64,000 nt of DNA from Pseudoalteromonas sp. T1lg23B (GCF_002964665.1 NZ_PQBZ01000030.1:256388-320387); one strand, 5' to 3'. Counted from the stretch's first letter, positions 18,763 through 28,104 are shown. Notes: generated from the sequence alone by a model not told the origin. Numbers and translations are program-made.

Positions 18763-20217
18763 TTAAAGCTTAGCGAGCTCTTTTTGCATTTGCCTATATT
18801 GACTCAACAAGGCTTTCAGTCTGGCCTCTTTGACTGTTTCTTGCTCATCAATATGATTCAACGCTCGCTGGATTTCATCTGCTGCTTTAATGTAAGCACC
18901 ATACTGGGCAAGCAGACTCGCATACATTTCATGGTACGCGGCTTTGTCCTGTTGTTCTTTATACACTTTACTCAGTAAATCTTTTGCTAACGTACTTTCT
19001 GGTTTATCTAGTAAAAATAGCTTAAGAATTTTTTCTGCGGTATCGAACTGTTTGGCTTCAATTGCAGCGTTCGCAAAATTCAGTGTGAGTACTTGGTTGT
19101 TGGGCCTAAACTCATACTTCAACTGCAACAATTTAGTCGCTTGCTCAGGTTGTTTTTGCGCAATCAATAGATCGGTATAAGCATCGAGATAAAACAAGTT
19201 GTTTTCGTCCTGCTTAAGTAATTTGTCCAAGAGTACTTGAGCTGGCTCTAGTTTTTCTTGGTCTAACAGCGCCAGAGCAAGACCATATTCGAGGGCTTGT
19301 TTACTCATTTCTGTTGCTTTGAGTCGTAACTGGCTTTCGAAATAAGCTTGTGCATCCGCACTTTTATATTGGTAACGAGCAAGTACACGGCTTTTCGCTA
19401 GTTCAAACTTTAGACTCGCAGGAACATACCTTGCGGTAAACTGTTGTGCTCTGAGCCTGACATCCGATACTCGTGAATCGGGTAAGGGGTGAGTCAGTAA
19501 GAATGTGGGTGGCTTAGTTTGATAACGTACTTGAGCCGAAAGTTTAGATAAGAACTCACTGGCTTGTGAGGGATCAAAACCAGCCTCATAGAGTGTTTGC
19601 ATACCAAATCTATCAGCTTCTTGCTCAGCTTTTCTGCTATGAGTTAACTGGCTCAACTGCGCTTGCGTTGAGTTAGCGGCTAATATTGCCATACCAGCAT
19701 CTGGTGCAACTATGGTTGTCAAAATACCCGCTATCATACCAGCAAGCGTCATTGCGTTATTGTCTTTAGCTTGTTGTATGCGTCTAGCAAGGTGACGCTG
19801 TGTTACGTGAGCTATTTCGTGGCCTAAAACAGAGGCCAATTGCGACTCGTTGTCAGCCTGGGCTATCAACCCGGTATGAACGCCTACATGGCCGCCATAG
19901 AACGCAAAGGCGTTAATTGCTTGGTTATTGATCCAAAAGAATGAAAAAGGGAAGCGTACGTCATTAGCATTGGCTACCAGCTTATTCCCTAAACTGGTTA
20001 AATACTCATCGAGTACAGGGTCTTGCACTAAAGGCGATTGACTTCTGATCTGCATCATCATGACTTCGCCGATGGCTTGTTCTTTTTCTAGTGGTAGCAC
20101 TTGGAGTGCAGAAGTGCCTAAATCGGGTAATTTTAAGGCGTTTTGTCCGTGACTGGTTAGGCTCGCAAGTAGCATCGCCGTCCCAACTGCGGCACGAACC
20201 AGAGAAGTTAATTGCAT
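18763..20217 (-). CDS. bepA: Periplasmic M48 metalloprotease BepA
   Basis: Quality-control protease and chaperone for outer-membrane assembly (LptD, BamA). There is a signal peptide (LVRAAVGTAMLLASLTSHGQ), an M48 domain with the zinc motif HEIAH at residues 133-137 and the third ligand in the EQEADRFG helix, and a C-terminal TPR region (about 290-480). ATG 20217 has AAGGA five bases upstream; an earlier frame extension to 20241 lacks one. It starts one base after the stop of an unknown upstream gene, so the two are cotranscribed. arsC lies downstream after 50 bases. Confidence 0.92.
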   Translation of the reverse strand: MQLTSLVRAAVGTAMLLASLTSHGQNALKLPDLGTSALQVLPLEKEQAIGEVMMMQIRSQSPLVQDPVLDEYLTSLGNKLVANANDVRFPFSFFWINNQAINAFAFYGGHVGVHTGLIAQADNESQLASVLGHEIAHVTQRHLARRIQQAKDNNAMTLAGMIAGILTTIVAPDAGMAILAANSTQAQLSQLTHSRKAEQEADRFGMQTLYEAGFDPSQASEFLSKLSAQVRYQTKPPTFLLTHPLPDSRVSDVRLRAQQFTARYVPASLKFELAKSRVLARYQYKSADAQAYFESQLRLKATEMSKQALEYGLALALLDQEKLEPAQVLLDKLLKQDENNLFYLDAYTDLLIAQKQPEQATKLLQLKYEFRPNNQVLTLNFANAAIEAKQFDTAEKILKLFLLDKPESTLAKDLLSKVYKEQQDKAAYHEMYASLLAQYGAYIKAADEIQRALNHIDEQETVKEARLKALLSQYRQMQKELAKL

Positions 20218-20218
20218 A

Positions 20219-20884
20219 TTATTCCTTCTTAATACCATCACCGTATTTTAGTCGAGCAAGATCATATTCATCGCTGCTGGTACGGTTTTCTTTTTCACAC
20301 ATTAAATAAAAATCTTTTATTGTGACCCCATCAACGGAGGTGATGTTCAATTCTGCCTGCAAAAAACTAATAACTTTGTGTACAGCTTTATGTGCGTGCA
20401 ATATGAGCGCTTTGTCAGCCGAATCTCCGCGCTCAAAATAGAAGCCAATAAATTTATGTAATTGATTGATCCTGAGGAGACTCTTCATGCTATGTGGATC
20501 CCAGATATTGAATCCAAGAAAGCGATTATCTCTCATGTATTTATCAACTTTCACATTCTTAGCTACAGGGAAGGCCCAAAGTTCAAAGCCTCTTTCCGTG
20601 AATACCTGATGCAGGGATACCTGAGGCTTGTCATCGCAAAAGATCACACCGTGATCATCTTCATAACCACCGAGTAGTTCTAAATTCCAATTTCGCTTAT
20701 CAAGTACTCTTTTTACAGCATTGTCAAAACCATGATGTAATATTCCCTCAGTTTCACTAATTGATGATGCAACCATGTGATAGAAAGGGGGAAGTTCACC
20801 CCAATTAATCTGCTTTTTATACCAATTTATTTCTTTGAGAGTAGGGTTTGTAGGCAATATAGCCTTGCTATTTGCTCTGGACAT
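20219..20884 (-). CDS. Unknown protein upstream of bepA
   Basis: A 221-residue protein I do not recognise. It is soluble and predicted cytoplasmic, with no signal peptide or membrane segment. Its aromatic-rich N-terminus (INWYKKQINWGELPPFYHM), and HxxxFxGFYFERGD and HAHKAVHKVISFL segments show no known motif. Its AT content is higher and its codon choice looser than bepA. It is interposed between bepA and the TusA-like gene, a spot that is usually empty in relatives, suggesting acquisition. ATG 20884 is preferred to TTG 20893. Translation is coupled to bepA (one-base gap). Confidence 0.65.
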   Translation of the reverse strand: MSRANSKAILPTNPTLKEINWYKKQINWGELPPFYHMVASSISETEGILHHGFDNAVKRVLDKRNWNLELLGGYEDDHGVIFCDDKPQVSLHQVFTERGFELWAFPVAKNVKVDKYMRDNRFLGFNIWDPHSMKSLLRINQLHKFIGFYFERGDSADKALILHAHKAVHKVISFLQAELNITSVDGVTIKDFYLMCEKENRTSSDEYDLARLKYGDGIKKE

Positions 20885-21032
20885 GGCAAGCAATACTCCA
20901 ATTCTATTTCTATATAAAAGAATAAACCATTGTTTGATGTCAGGCCATAGTATAAGGCTTTTAAGTTGATTTAGCTTAGTGCTAACATATGGCTTTGTCG
21001 GTATGGGAATTATCCAGTTGGGAGTTTAAAAC

Positions 21033-21269
21033 GTGGGCGCAAAGACTCTAGTTAAGGTGGACCTGTCTACATATCAATGCCCTCAATTGTTTGTACAGTT
21101 TAAGTGGCACCTGCGCCAAGCTCAACAATCAGATGCTAAAGTTCAGTTTTATTATCATCAAGAACAAGATATTAGTGATATAGTCCGTTATCTGGATCAA
21201 CATCAATATTCATATATGCACTGTAATGGTGCTCAGCCATCCATAGAGGTTAGCATTAACCATGTTTGA
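21033..21269 (+). CDS. TusA/SirA-like protein
   Basis: A 78-residue protein with a TusA-like fold pattern: VDLSTYQCPQLFVQFKWHLRQA places a cysteine-proline pair where TusA has its sulfur-carrying CP motif, followed by the usual helix. It is more diverged than true TusA. The start is GTG 21033 with GGGAG eight bases upstream. It overlaps the PerM-type permease by eight bases, so they form a unit. Whether it carries sulfur is unproven. Confidence 0.7.
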   Translation: MGAKTLVKVDLSTYQCPQLFVQFKWHLRQAQQSDAKVQFYYHQEQDISDIVRYLDQHQYSYMHCNGAQPSIEVSINHV

Positions 21270-22347
21270 CTTAGTAAAAGCTTGGTACAAAAATAAGTTT
21301 TCAGACCCTCATTCCGTTACGTTACTGTTGTTGTTGATTGCATCAGTTGCCGTACTATATTTTTTTGGACCTTTTGTTGTGCCTGTGTTAGTTGCTCTGG
21401 TGATAGCATATCTACTAGATTGGCCTGTAACGAGACTACAGCGATTTGTACCTAGTAGGGTGCTGGCAACCACATTGGTTATCTTGCTTTTTGTCGGGCT
21501 GTGTCTTGCAATGTTGCTGGGCATTGTGCCGGTTTTGTGGCATCAGTTGAGTAACCTGCTACAAGAAAGCCCACACATGATTGAGCAAGGTAAAGCATTC
21601 TTGTTACATCTGCCCGAAGATTACCCCACGCTGATTTCTACGGATCAAGTGCGTACTTTAGTGACTAGCGTTGAGTCAAAGGCTTTTGAGCTCGGTCAAA
21701 TGCTCGTGTCGGTATCTTTAACATCTTTAAAAGACGCAGTGGCGTGGCTTATTTACCTTATTCTTGTACCATTGTTAGTGTTCTTTATGCTGAAAGATAA
21801 AGTTGTGCTGACGCGTGGTATCGAGAGTTTAATCCCAAAAGAAAGACGCTTAATCAGCCAAGTTTGGTCAGAAATGGATCACCAAATTATGAATTACATT
21901 CGTGGCAAAGTGTTTGAAATCGGGATTGTTGGAGGGGCGAGTTTCATTGCTTTTTCAATATTAGATTTACGCTATTCCGCTTTGTTAGGGGCGCTCGTTG
22001 GTTTGTCGGTGCTTATCCCTTTTGTTGGTGCAGCATTGGTGACGATTCCTGTAGCAGCAGTTGCGATGTTCCAGTTCGGAGTTGAGGCACAGTTTTGGAC
22101 CGTGATTATTGTCTATGGGATTATTCAAGCTTTGGATGGTAACGTTTTAGTACCGCTCCTTTTTTCAGAAGCAGTGGACCTGAATCCTGTTTATATCATT
22201 GTGGCCGTGTTGTTTTTTGGTGGATTATGGGGGTTCTGGGGAGTCTTTTTCGCTATCCCGCTCGCGTCTTTGGTTAAAGCATTAGCTAATGCTTGGTCAA
22301 ACAAACGCGAAGATTCTGAAATTAAAGAAGAAAAAGGCACTGTTTAG
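21262..22347 (+). CDS. perM: AI-2E family (PerM-like) permease
   Basis: An inner-membrane protein of 361 residues with seven to eight hydrophobic segments. The two N-terminal helices, the DWPVTRLQRF loop, a soluble central domain and the C-terminal block VLIPFVGAALVTIP...DGNVLVPLLFSEAVDLNP are diagnostic of the PerM/AI-2E transporter family. Despite the family name, most members do not move AI-2, and the substrate here is unknown. It overlaps the TusA-like gene and is closed by a terminator. Confidence 0.88.
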   Translation: MFDLVKAWYKNKFSDPHSVTLLLLLIASVAVLYFFGPFVVPVLVALVIAYLLDWPVTRLQRFVPSRVLATTLVILLFVGLCLAMLLGIVPVLWHQLSNLLQESPHMIEQGKAFLLHLPEDYPTLISTDQVRTLVTSVESKAFELGQMLVSVSLTSLKDAVAWLIYLILVPLLVFFMLKDKVVLTRGIESLIPKERRLISQVWSEMDHQIMNYIRGKVFEIGIVGGASFIAFSILDLRYSALLGALVGLSVLIPFVGAALVTIPVAAVAMFQFGVEAQFWTVIIVYGIIQALDGNVLVPLLFSEAVDLNPVYIIVAVLFFGGLWGFWGVFFAIPLASLVKALANAWSNKREDSEIKEEKGTV

Positions 22348-22356
22348 TGCCTTTTT
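22331..22356. terminator. Bidirectional terminator between perM and the LacI-type gene
   Basis: Stem AAAAAGGCACT/AGTGCCTTTTT with loop GTTT; tracts on both sides. The perM stop codon lies in the hairpin. Confidence 0.9.
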
Positions 22357-22368
22357 CATTGCGTTAGC

Positions 22369-23400
22369 CTATTTCGCTGGCCCAGTACTTTCTCGGATAA
22401 CGATACTGGGCGTAAAGGTGGTTTTTATATCTTTGTCTTGCTTTCTTGAGCCTCTCGCTTTGCTAAATAACAGCCTAGCGGCATGTTCTGAAATCACATC
22501 ATTCGCCTGGTGTGCAGTAGTGAGTTTTGGCCATGTTTGACGCGAGAAAGGAGAGTCCTCAAATCCTGTGATAGAAAGTTCTGAAGGAATATCGATATTC
22601 ATTAATCTGGCTGCAAACAGCGCACCTGCAGCCACCTCATCGTTACCACCTAAAATGGCTGTGATCTTATTTGGGTTGCCGTTTTTCAAGAGTTCTTTAG
22701 CGCCATTGACACCAGATTCGAATGAGTAGCTACCTTCATATAACAGGTCATCACTGGACTCGATATGATGATCTTGCAACGCTTGATGATATCCTGCCAG
22801 TCGCTCTGAGGTCGATTTATGTTCTTTATCCCCAAGGACAAAGGCGATGCGCTTGTGCCCTAATGAGATTAAGTGCTCGGTGATCTCATATGCCGCCGCG
22901 AAGTCATTGACTAAAATACAGTTGTTCCGTTCTGAAATGTCACTTTCGCGCCCTGAGAGTAATCGCACATACTGCACACCTAACTCGTCAAGCATATCGA
23001 TAATACTTTGTTGTTCTGATAAGGGAGGAGTGAGTACTAGGCCTGCAAGACGAGACCGCTTGATCATTGTCTTGAATTCATCTTGCATATTATCATCAAG
23101 GTAGCTGCACGGGTGAATGACCAATTCGTAGCCCTCATCTTTACAGCGAGAGAGCACACCATTTTGCATGTCAATAACATAGTAAGCGTTGGGGTTGTCG
23201 TACACGAGCCCGATAGCAAATGAGGAAGTGCCAGCCAGATTTCGTGCAGCAATGTTAGGTTGATAATTCAACTCATTTACTGCACTCATTACTAAATCAT
23301 AGGTTTTTTTACGAACCGAAGGTTCTTTATTGATCACCCGTGAGACGGTCTTCATTGAAACACCGGCTAACTTAGCGACATCATTAATGGTGACTTTCAT
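22369..23400 (-). CDS. LacI-family transcriptional regulator
   Basis: A 343-residue repressor. The helix-turn-helix is at residues 2-25 (VTINDVAKLAGVSMKTVSRVIN), with the hinge helix in YQPNIAARNLAG that inserts at a central CG of the operator, and a periplasmic-binding-protein-like effector domain from about 60 to 330. It is divergent from pgi. A 14-bp dyad with central CG, TGACAGCGTTGTCA, occurs before pgi and twice before the TonB receptor, fitting this regulator. The effector is likely a sugar or sugar phosphate of the pathway it controls. No identical site lies directly at its own start, but a degenerate one is at 23524. Confidence 0.92.
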   Translation of the reverse strand: MKVTINDVAKLAGVSMKTVSRVINKEPSVRKKTYDLVMSAVNELNYQPNIAARNLAGTSSFAIGLVYDNPNAYYVIDMQNGVLSRCKDEGYELVIHPCSYLDDNMQDEFKTMIKRSRLAGLVLTPPLSEQQSIIDMLDELGVQYVRLLSGRESDISERNNCILVNDFAAAYEITEHLISLGHKRIAFVLGDKEHKSTSERLAGYHQALQDHHIESSDDLLYEGSYSFESGVNGAKELLKNGNPNKITAILGGNDEVAAGALFAARLMNIDIPSELSITGFEDSPFSRQTWPKLTTAHQANDVISEHAARLLFSKARGSRKQDKDIKTTFTPSIVIRESTGPAK

Positions 23401-23523
23401 TTTTTTGTTCTTTTATGTACGAGAGCATGTAGTTCGCTCAAAATTCATTAAATGATCATGTGAGTAGCTTAGTCTATCTAATCTAAAACAAAAATAGCAG
23501 TACAAATATCACAAATAAATGAA

Positions 23524-23537
23524 TGATACCGGTGTCA
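23524..23537. promoter_or_regulatory. Degenerate LacI-type operator in the lacI-pgi gap
   Basis: TGATACCGGTGTCA matches the TGACAGCGTTGTCA site in 11 of 14 bases and keeps the central CG and the TGTCA half. It is 66 bases before the full site, roughly a whole number of helical turns (6.3), and between the divergent regulator gene and pgi. It may allow cooperative binding or autoregulation. Confidence 0.45.
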
Positions 23538-23588
23538 AAAACATAAAATTGCGTTATTATCCACATTGTAGAATTGGAAATTAGATAA

Positions 23589-23617
23589 TTGACAGCGTTG
23601 TCATTCTGGCATATTGT
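23589..23617 (+). promoter_or_regulatory. pgi promoter with overlapping LacI-type operator
   Basis: TTGACA (23589-23594), a 17-base spacer and TATTGT (23612-23617) form a good sigma-70 promoter. The operator TGACAGCGTTGTCA (23590-23603) lies over the -35 box, so repressor binding would block RNA polymerase. It is 82 bases before the pgi start. Confidence 0.75.
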
Positions 23618-23698
23618 GAACGCTGGAAATAATCTTTTGCTTGTTGAAACAGCCTTTTAAGGTGAACAATAAGCTGTTTACTATGTAGAGGAATGAGT

Positions 23699-25339
23699 AT
23701 GAGTTGCCGCAGTGAATTGAGTAGTTGGAAAGCTTTAGAGCAGTCAGCAACAAAATTAAAGCAACAGCACCTAAAAACCTTATTTGCACAAGATTCGGCG
23801 CGTTTCGCCAAATTTTCATGTCAAATTCCGGGGGTTTTATTTGACTACTCAAAGCAACTTATTGATGAGAGTGTATTTTCTCAGCTTATTTCACTAGCAG
23901 AGCAAACTGATATAGCAACGTGGCGAAGTAAAATGTTTAGTGGAGAAAAAATAAACTTCACTGAACAGCGAGCTGTATTGCACGTAGCGCTTAGAAATAG
24001 AGCAAACTCACCCATTATGGTAGATGGGGAAGACGTAATGCCCTTGGTTAACCATGAATTGGCAAAAATGAAAGCGTTCACTGATAAAGTACGTGGTGGT
24101 CAATGGTTAGGGTATACGCAAAAATCGGTTAAAGACGTTGTGGCAATCGGAGTCGGCGGTTCAAATCTCGGCCCTCAAATGGTCACCGAAGCGTTGAAAA
24201 ATTACGCAGACGATACGCTTAACGTACATTATGTTTCTAATGTTGATGGTGTACAGTTAGCGGGGGTGTTAAAAGATTTGAACCCAGAAACAACTTTGTT
24301 TGTGGTTTCTTCAAAAACATTTACGACCTCTGAGACGATGACTAATGCACGCTCGGCTGTAAAATGGTTTGTGGCGCATGCGCAACAGCAAGAAGCAATT
24401 GCAAAACATTTTGTCGCGGTCAGTACAAATTTAGAAAAAACCCGTGAATTCGGAATTGCGGACGATAATGTGTTCACGATGTGGGATTGGGTTGGCGGTC
24501 GTTTCTCTTTGTGGAGCGCCATAGGCTTGCCTATTGCGTTGTATGTAGGATTTGACCGCTTTATTGAGGTGTTAGAAGGCGCGTTTGAGATTGATGAGCA
24601 TTTCAAAAGTGCCTCGTTCGATAAAAATATTCCGCTCATAATGGCTTTACTAAGCGTATGGAATAGTAGCTTTTTGGGTCATACCGCTCAGGCGATTCTA
24701 CCTTATGATCAGGCACTACATATGCTGCCCGCTTATTTGCAACAAGGTGAAATGGAAAGTAACGGTAAACATGTTACTTTCTCTGGTGATACAGTGCCGT
24801 ATACCACTGTACCATTGATCTGGGGTATGACGGGAATTAATGGTCAGCACGCGTTTTATCAGTACTTACATCAGGGTAATACTATAGTTCCAGCTGACTT
24901 TATAGCGTCGCTTAAACCACAAGTCGCGATGGGCCAGCATCACGATATTTTATTATCAAACTTCTTTGCACAAACAGAAGCGATGATGAGTGGCGTTGAT
25001 GCGCAACAGGTTCGAGCTGATTTGGCTGCCAAAGGTAAAACGCCTGAAGAGATTGAGCAATTACTTGCTCATAAAATACATCAAGGTAACAGACCAACAA
25101 CATCAATCTTATTAGATATTGTTGATGCAAAAGCAGTAGGCCGACTCATTGCGTTATATGAACACAAAATCTTCTGTCAGGGCATATTATTGCAGATATG
25201 TTCATTTGACCAATGGGGTGTGGAGCTGGGTAAAGGCTTGGCATCAGCCATTGAATCTGAGCTGACAAGTGAAGGGGTGACTAACCCTCATGATAGCTCT
25301 ACGGCAGGTTTGATTAGATATTATAAAAATAATCGATAA
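23699..25339 (+). CDS. pgi: Glucose-6-phosphate isomerase
   Basis: Interconverts glucose 6-phosphate and fructose 6-phosphate. The protein is 546 residues, the normal length. The phosphate loop VAIGVGGSNLGPQM, the SSKTFTTSET loop, the catalytic Glu in QGEMESNGK, His in GINGQHAFYQ and Lys in WGVELGKGLA are all present. ATG 23699 is favoured because AGAGGA lies six bases upstream; ATG 23693 would abut it. The gene is apparently controlled by the LacI-type site on its promoter, unusual for a housekeeping enzyme. Confidence 0.97.
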   Translation: MSCRSELSSWKALEQSATKLKQQHLKTLFAQDSARFAKFSCQIPGVLFDYSKQLIDESVFSQLISLAEQTDIATWRSKMFSGEKINFTEQRAVLHVALRNRANSPIMVDGEDVMPLVNHELAKMKAFTDKVRGGQWLGYTQKSVKDVVAIGVGGSNLGPQMVTEALKNYADDTLNVHYVSNVDGVQLAGVLKDLNPETTLFVVSSKTFTTSETMTNARSAVKWFVAHAQQQEAIAKHFVAVSTNLEKTREFGIADDNVFTMWDWVGGRFSLWSAIGLPIALYVGFDRFIEVLEGAFEIDEHFKSASFDKNIPLIMALLSVWNSSFLGHTAQAILPYDQALHMLPAYLQQGEMESNGKHVTFSGDTVPYTTVPLIWGMTGINGQHAFYQYLHQGNTIVPADFIASLKPQVAMGQHHDILLSNFFAQTEAMMSGVDAQQVRADLAAKGKTPEEIEQLLAHKIHQGNRPTTSILLDIVDAKAVGRLIALYEHKIFCQGILLQICSFDQWGVELGKGLASAIESELTSEGVTNPHDSSTAGLIRYYKNNR

Positions 25340-25694
25340 TTGAAATAAATTCGCTTTCCTTGTGAAAGCAACCAGTTCACTCAATGTGAAAAATATACCT
25401 TTGAACGGGTAGCGCTGGAGTTCTTAGGGCCTGTATTTTTGTGAGAGGAATTACAGTGCCCCTAAGGCTCATTTATCAGGCTGAGCATTTCTTTATCAGC
25501 CACTCCTGATGAGGCAATTTGGATTTTAGGATTGCTGCCTGACTTCACAGTTGAACTGTTACAATCGAATTCATAACCGCTAAAATGCGAATAGTCTGGT
25601 AGGCTAGGAATATGGCATGACCAGACATTAACAACAAATGCGCAGACAGTGAACAGGACTGTTTTGCTGCGCTTAACCTTGTAGAGAGTAATTT
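25340..25694. other. 355-base gap before zwf with a possible small lipoprotein frame
   Basis: On the minus strand, 25692 down to 25462 is open (76 codons). It reads like a small lipoprotein: basic start (YKVKRSKT), hydrophobic VLFTVCAFVVNVW, a lipobox-like WSC, then a soluble tail with CNSSTVKSG. It has no ATG, GTG or TTG start in frame; the first codon after the upstream stop is ATT. On +, TTGTGAGAGGAATTACAG at 25439-25456 is a half-conserved HexR-like site. A short hairpin GCTTTC/GAAAGC follows the pgi stop without a T tract. Confidence 0.4.
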
Positions 25695-27167
25695 ATGCTT
25701 AATCCTTTTGATATTGTAATTTTTGGTGGGGGCGGAGACTTAGCACTACGCAAGCTATTGCCTGCAATGTATCGCGCATATCAAGAAGGTAATCTACCCG
25801 AGGGCTCTCGTATTTTGCCGACTGTTCGCGAAGAAAGTAAACAACAAGAATATATCGAGACAGCACAACAGGCACTGAAGTCATTCTTGGGTGACGGGGA
25901 ATTTAACAATCGTGATTGGAAAGCATTTTCTCAATATTTAGTCCCTGTGGTCATCAATGTTACTGAAGCCGATGGACATTGGGATGAGTTGCGGGCACTT
26001 TTGCAGCAAGATGCAGAGGATAAATCTCGAGTATTCTACTTATCTCTTCCACCTGCGGTTTACGGCACTTGTTGTGAAATCCTATCAAAGAAAAAGCTCA
26101 TTAGCGCAACATCGCGAGTTGTCGTTGAAAAGCCCATTGGTTACTGTGGTGAATCAGCGGAGGAAATTAATGGCAAGATTGCACAGTATTTTGCTGAAGA
26201 ACAGATTTTCCGCATTGACCACTATTTAGGTAAAGAGACTGTACAGAATTTAATGGCGTTAAGATTCTCAAATGCACTGTTTGAGAACTTATGGGACGCT
26301 AAATCAATTGATAATATCCAAATTAGTATCTCTGAGACTGTCGGTCTTGAATCACGTGCTGGCTTCTACGACAAAGCAGGTGCACTGCGTGATATGGTGC
26401 AAAACCACTTACTACAACTCTTATGTTTAGTTGCGATGGAATCTCCGCACAAACTGAATGCCAATAGTATCCGTGCGGAGAAGTTAAAGGTATTGGAAGC
26501 ACTACGTCCACTAGTGGGTGAACAGGTAGATGATAACATCGTGCGTGGTCAATACGTGCCCGGAGAGCTAGGTGGTAAAATGGTGCCTGGCTATTTAGAA
26601 GAACTAGGTGAAGGTTCAAGTAAAACCGAAACTTTTGTCGCAATTCGAGCGCACATTGATAACTGGCGTTGGGCTGGTGTGCCATTTTACCTTAGAACCG
26701 GTAAACGCATGAAAAAGCGCTGCGCTGAAATTGTCGTTGAGTATAAGCGTGTTTCGCACAATGTTTATGACGAGTCGGTGGGAGCAATTCAACCAAACCG
26801 CCTTGTTATTCGTTTGCAGCCAGAGGAGACTATCCAGTTAACTCTGATGTCTAAACGTATGGATAATTTGAATATGGAGCTGCAACCCGTTACGTTGAAT
26901 ATTGAACTTAGTCAGCAATACGGCTCTAGTTTTCACTCAGATGCATACAAGCGCTTAATGTTAGATGCCGCAGCTGATAATCCAGCTCTATTTATCCACC
27001 GTGACGAAGTTCGTCAGGCATGGCAATGGATTGATCCGATTATCGAACGTTGGCAAAGTAAAGGGACACCGGCGCTTTATCGTGCGGGTTCATGGGGCCC
27101 TGAAGATGCCGATGAGTTGCTACAAGAAAATAACCATGCGTGGTTTAATGTTGGAGAACAAGCTTAA
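25695..27167 (+). CDS. zwf: Glucose-6-phosphate 1-dehydrogenase
   Basis: Oxidises glucose 6-phosphate to 6-phosphogluconolactone with NADP, opening the pentose-phosphate and Entner-Doudoroff routes. The dinucleotide loop is FGGGGDLALRKLLPAMY (residues 10-26), in which the usual GASGDL reads GGGGDL. The active site RIDHYLGKE and the VVEKPIG motif are intact. The length of 490 residues is normal. Its stop overlaps the pgl start by one base (TAATG). No LacI-type operator is seen directly before it. Confidence 0.97.
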   Translation: MLNPFDIVIFGGGGDLALRKLLPAMYRAYQEGNLPEGSRILPTVREESKQQEYIETAQQALKSFLGDGEFNNRDWKAFSQYLVPVVINVTEADGHWDELRALLQQDAEDKSRVFYLSLPPAVYGTCCEILSKKKLISATSRVVVEKPIGYCGESAEEINGKIAQYFAEEQIFRIDHYLGKETVQNLMALRFSNALFENLWDAKSIDNIQISISETVGLESRAGFYDKAGALRDMVQNHLLQLLCLVAMESPHKLNANSIRAEKLKVLEALRPLVGEQVDDNIVRGQYVPGELGGKMVPGYLEELGEGSSKTETFVAIRAHIDNWRWAGVPFYLRTGKRMKKRCAEIVVEYKRVSHNVYDESVGAIQPNRLVIRLQPEETIQLTLMSKRMDNLNMELQPVTLNIELSQQYGSSFHSDAYKRLMLDAAADNPALFIHRDEVRQAWQWIDPIIERWQSKGTPALYRAGSWGPEDADELLQENNHAWFNVGEQA

Positions 27168-27874
27168 TGGCGAACATAACAGAGCGATTTTTTGACTCAA
27201 AAGAACAACTAAGTAATGCGTTGGCCAGTTTGCTTGAAGCGGGTCTTGTGACTGGAATTGAACAAAAAGGCAACGCGGTTCTTATGGTATCGGGTGGTTC
27301 TTCACCTGCACCAGCATATCGACACTTATCGGAGCTCCCATTAGCATGGGATAAAATCTCTGTTGCTATGGTAGATGAACGCTGGGTTGATGCTGATCAC
27401 GAAAAATCGAACGAAGCCTTTATCAAATCTACGTTGTTACAAAACTATGGTGCAAAAGCTAACTTTGTCACCATGAAAAATTCTGCTGCAACTGCACAAG
27501 CCGGGCAGGAGGAATGTGAACAAGCCTATCGAGAACTTGGCAAAGCCGATGTTACGATTTTAGGAATGGGTCCTGATGGTCACACAGCCTCTTTATTCCC
27601 TCATGCTGATGGGTTAGAACACGGCCTGAATACAGCGGATATTGTGTGTGCAATTAATGCCAAACAAAGTGAAGTAACGGGTAGTATTACTGAACGTATG
27701 ACCTTGACTTTAAATGGAATCGCAAACTCGCAACAAGTTGTTCTACTGATCAGTGGCGATGAAAAGCGTGCGATGTATGAGCAAGCCAAGCAATCAGGTT
27801 CAGAATTAGACATTCCATTAAGAGCTGTATTGAACCACTCAGATATTAATTTAACTGTTTTTTGGTGTCCCTGA
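27167..27874 (+). CDS. pgl: 6-phosphogluconolactonase
   Basis: Hydrolyses the lactone made by Zwf to 6-phosphogluconate. A DevB/SOL-type enzyme of 235 residues related to glucosamine-6-phosphate deaminase, with the family stretches LMVSGGSSPAPAYR, VDERWV and LGMGPDGHTASLFPH. Its start overlaps zwf by one base. edd and eda, often next, are not in the window. Confidence 0.95.
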   Translation: MANITERFFDSKEQLSNALASLLEAGLVTGIEQKGNAVLMVSGGSSPAPAYRHLSELPLAWDKISVAMVDERWVDADHEKSNEAFIKSTLLQNYGAKANFVTMKNSAATAQAGQEECEQAYRELGKADVTILGMGPDGHTASLFPHADGLEHGLNTADIVCAINAKQSEVTGSITERMTLTLNGIANSQQVVLLISGDEKRAMYEQAKQSGSELDIPLRAVLNHSDINLTVFWCP

Positions 27875-27900
27875 ATTAGATAGCGATAAAATAACGGGTT

Positions 27901-27926
27901 CAAGGTACTGGTGATACAGTACCTTG
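27901..27926 (+). terminator. Hairpin after pgl
   Basis: Nine-base stem CAAGGTACT/AGTACCTTG with an eight-base loop, 26 bases after the pgl stop. The T tract is poor (ACACTTC), so termination may be weak and allow some readthrough toward the TonB receptor. The rest of the 613-base gap to 28488 holds two operators and no convincing gene. Confidence 0.45.
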
Positions 27927-28104
27927 ACACTTCAATTAACACCAACGTAGCCTTTACTTCCTATCGTTTTATCCCCAAATAGATCTAATAGTTAGCATTT
28001 TTGATGAGCTAGCTGTACATAACGAGCGTTATCCTTATTAAACCTTGTCATAGCCGTGCTTTTCTAAGCGATTAACCTAGACATAAGATGCATGAAAATC
28101 TATA

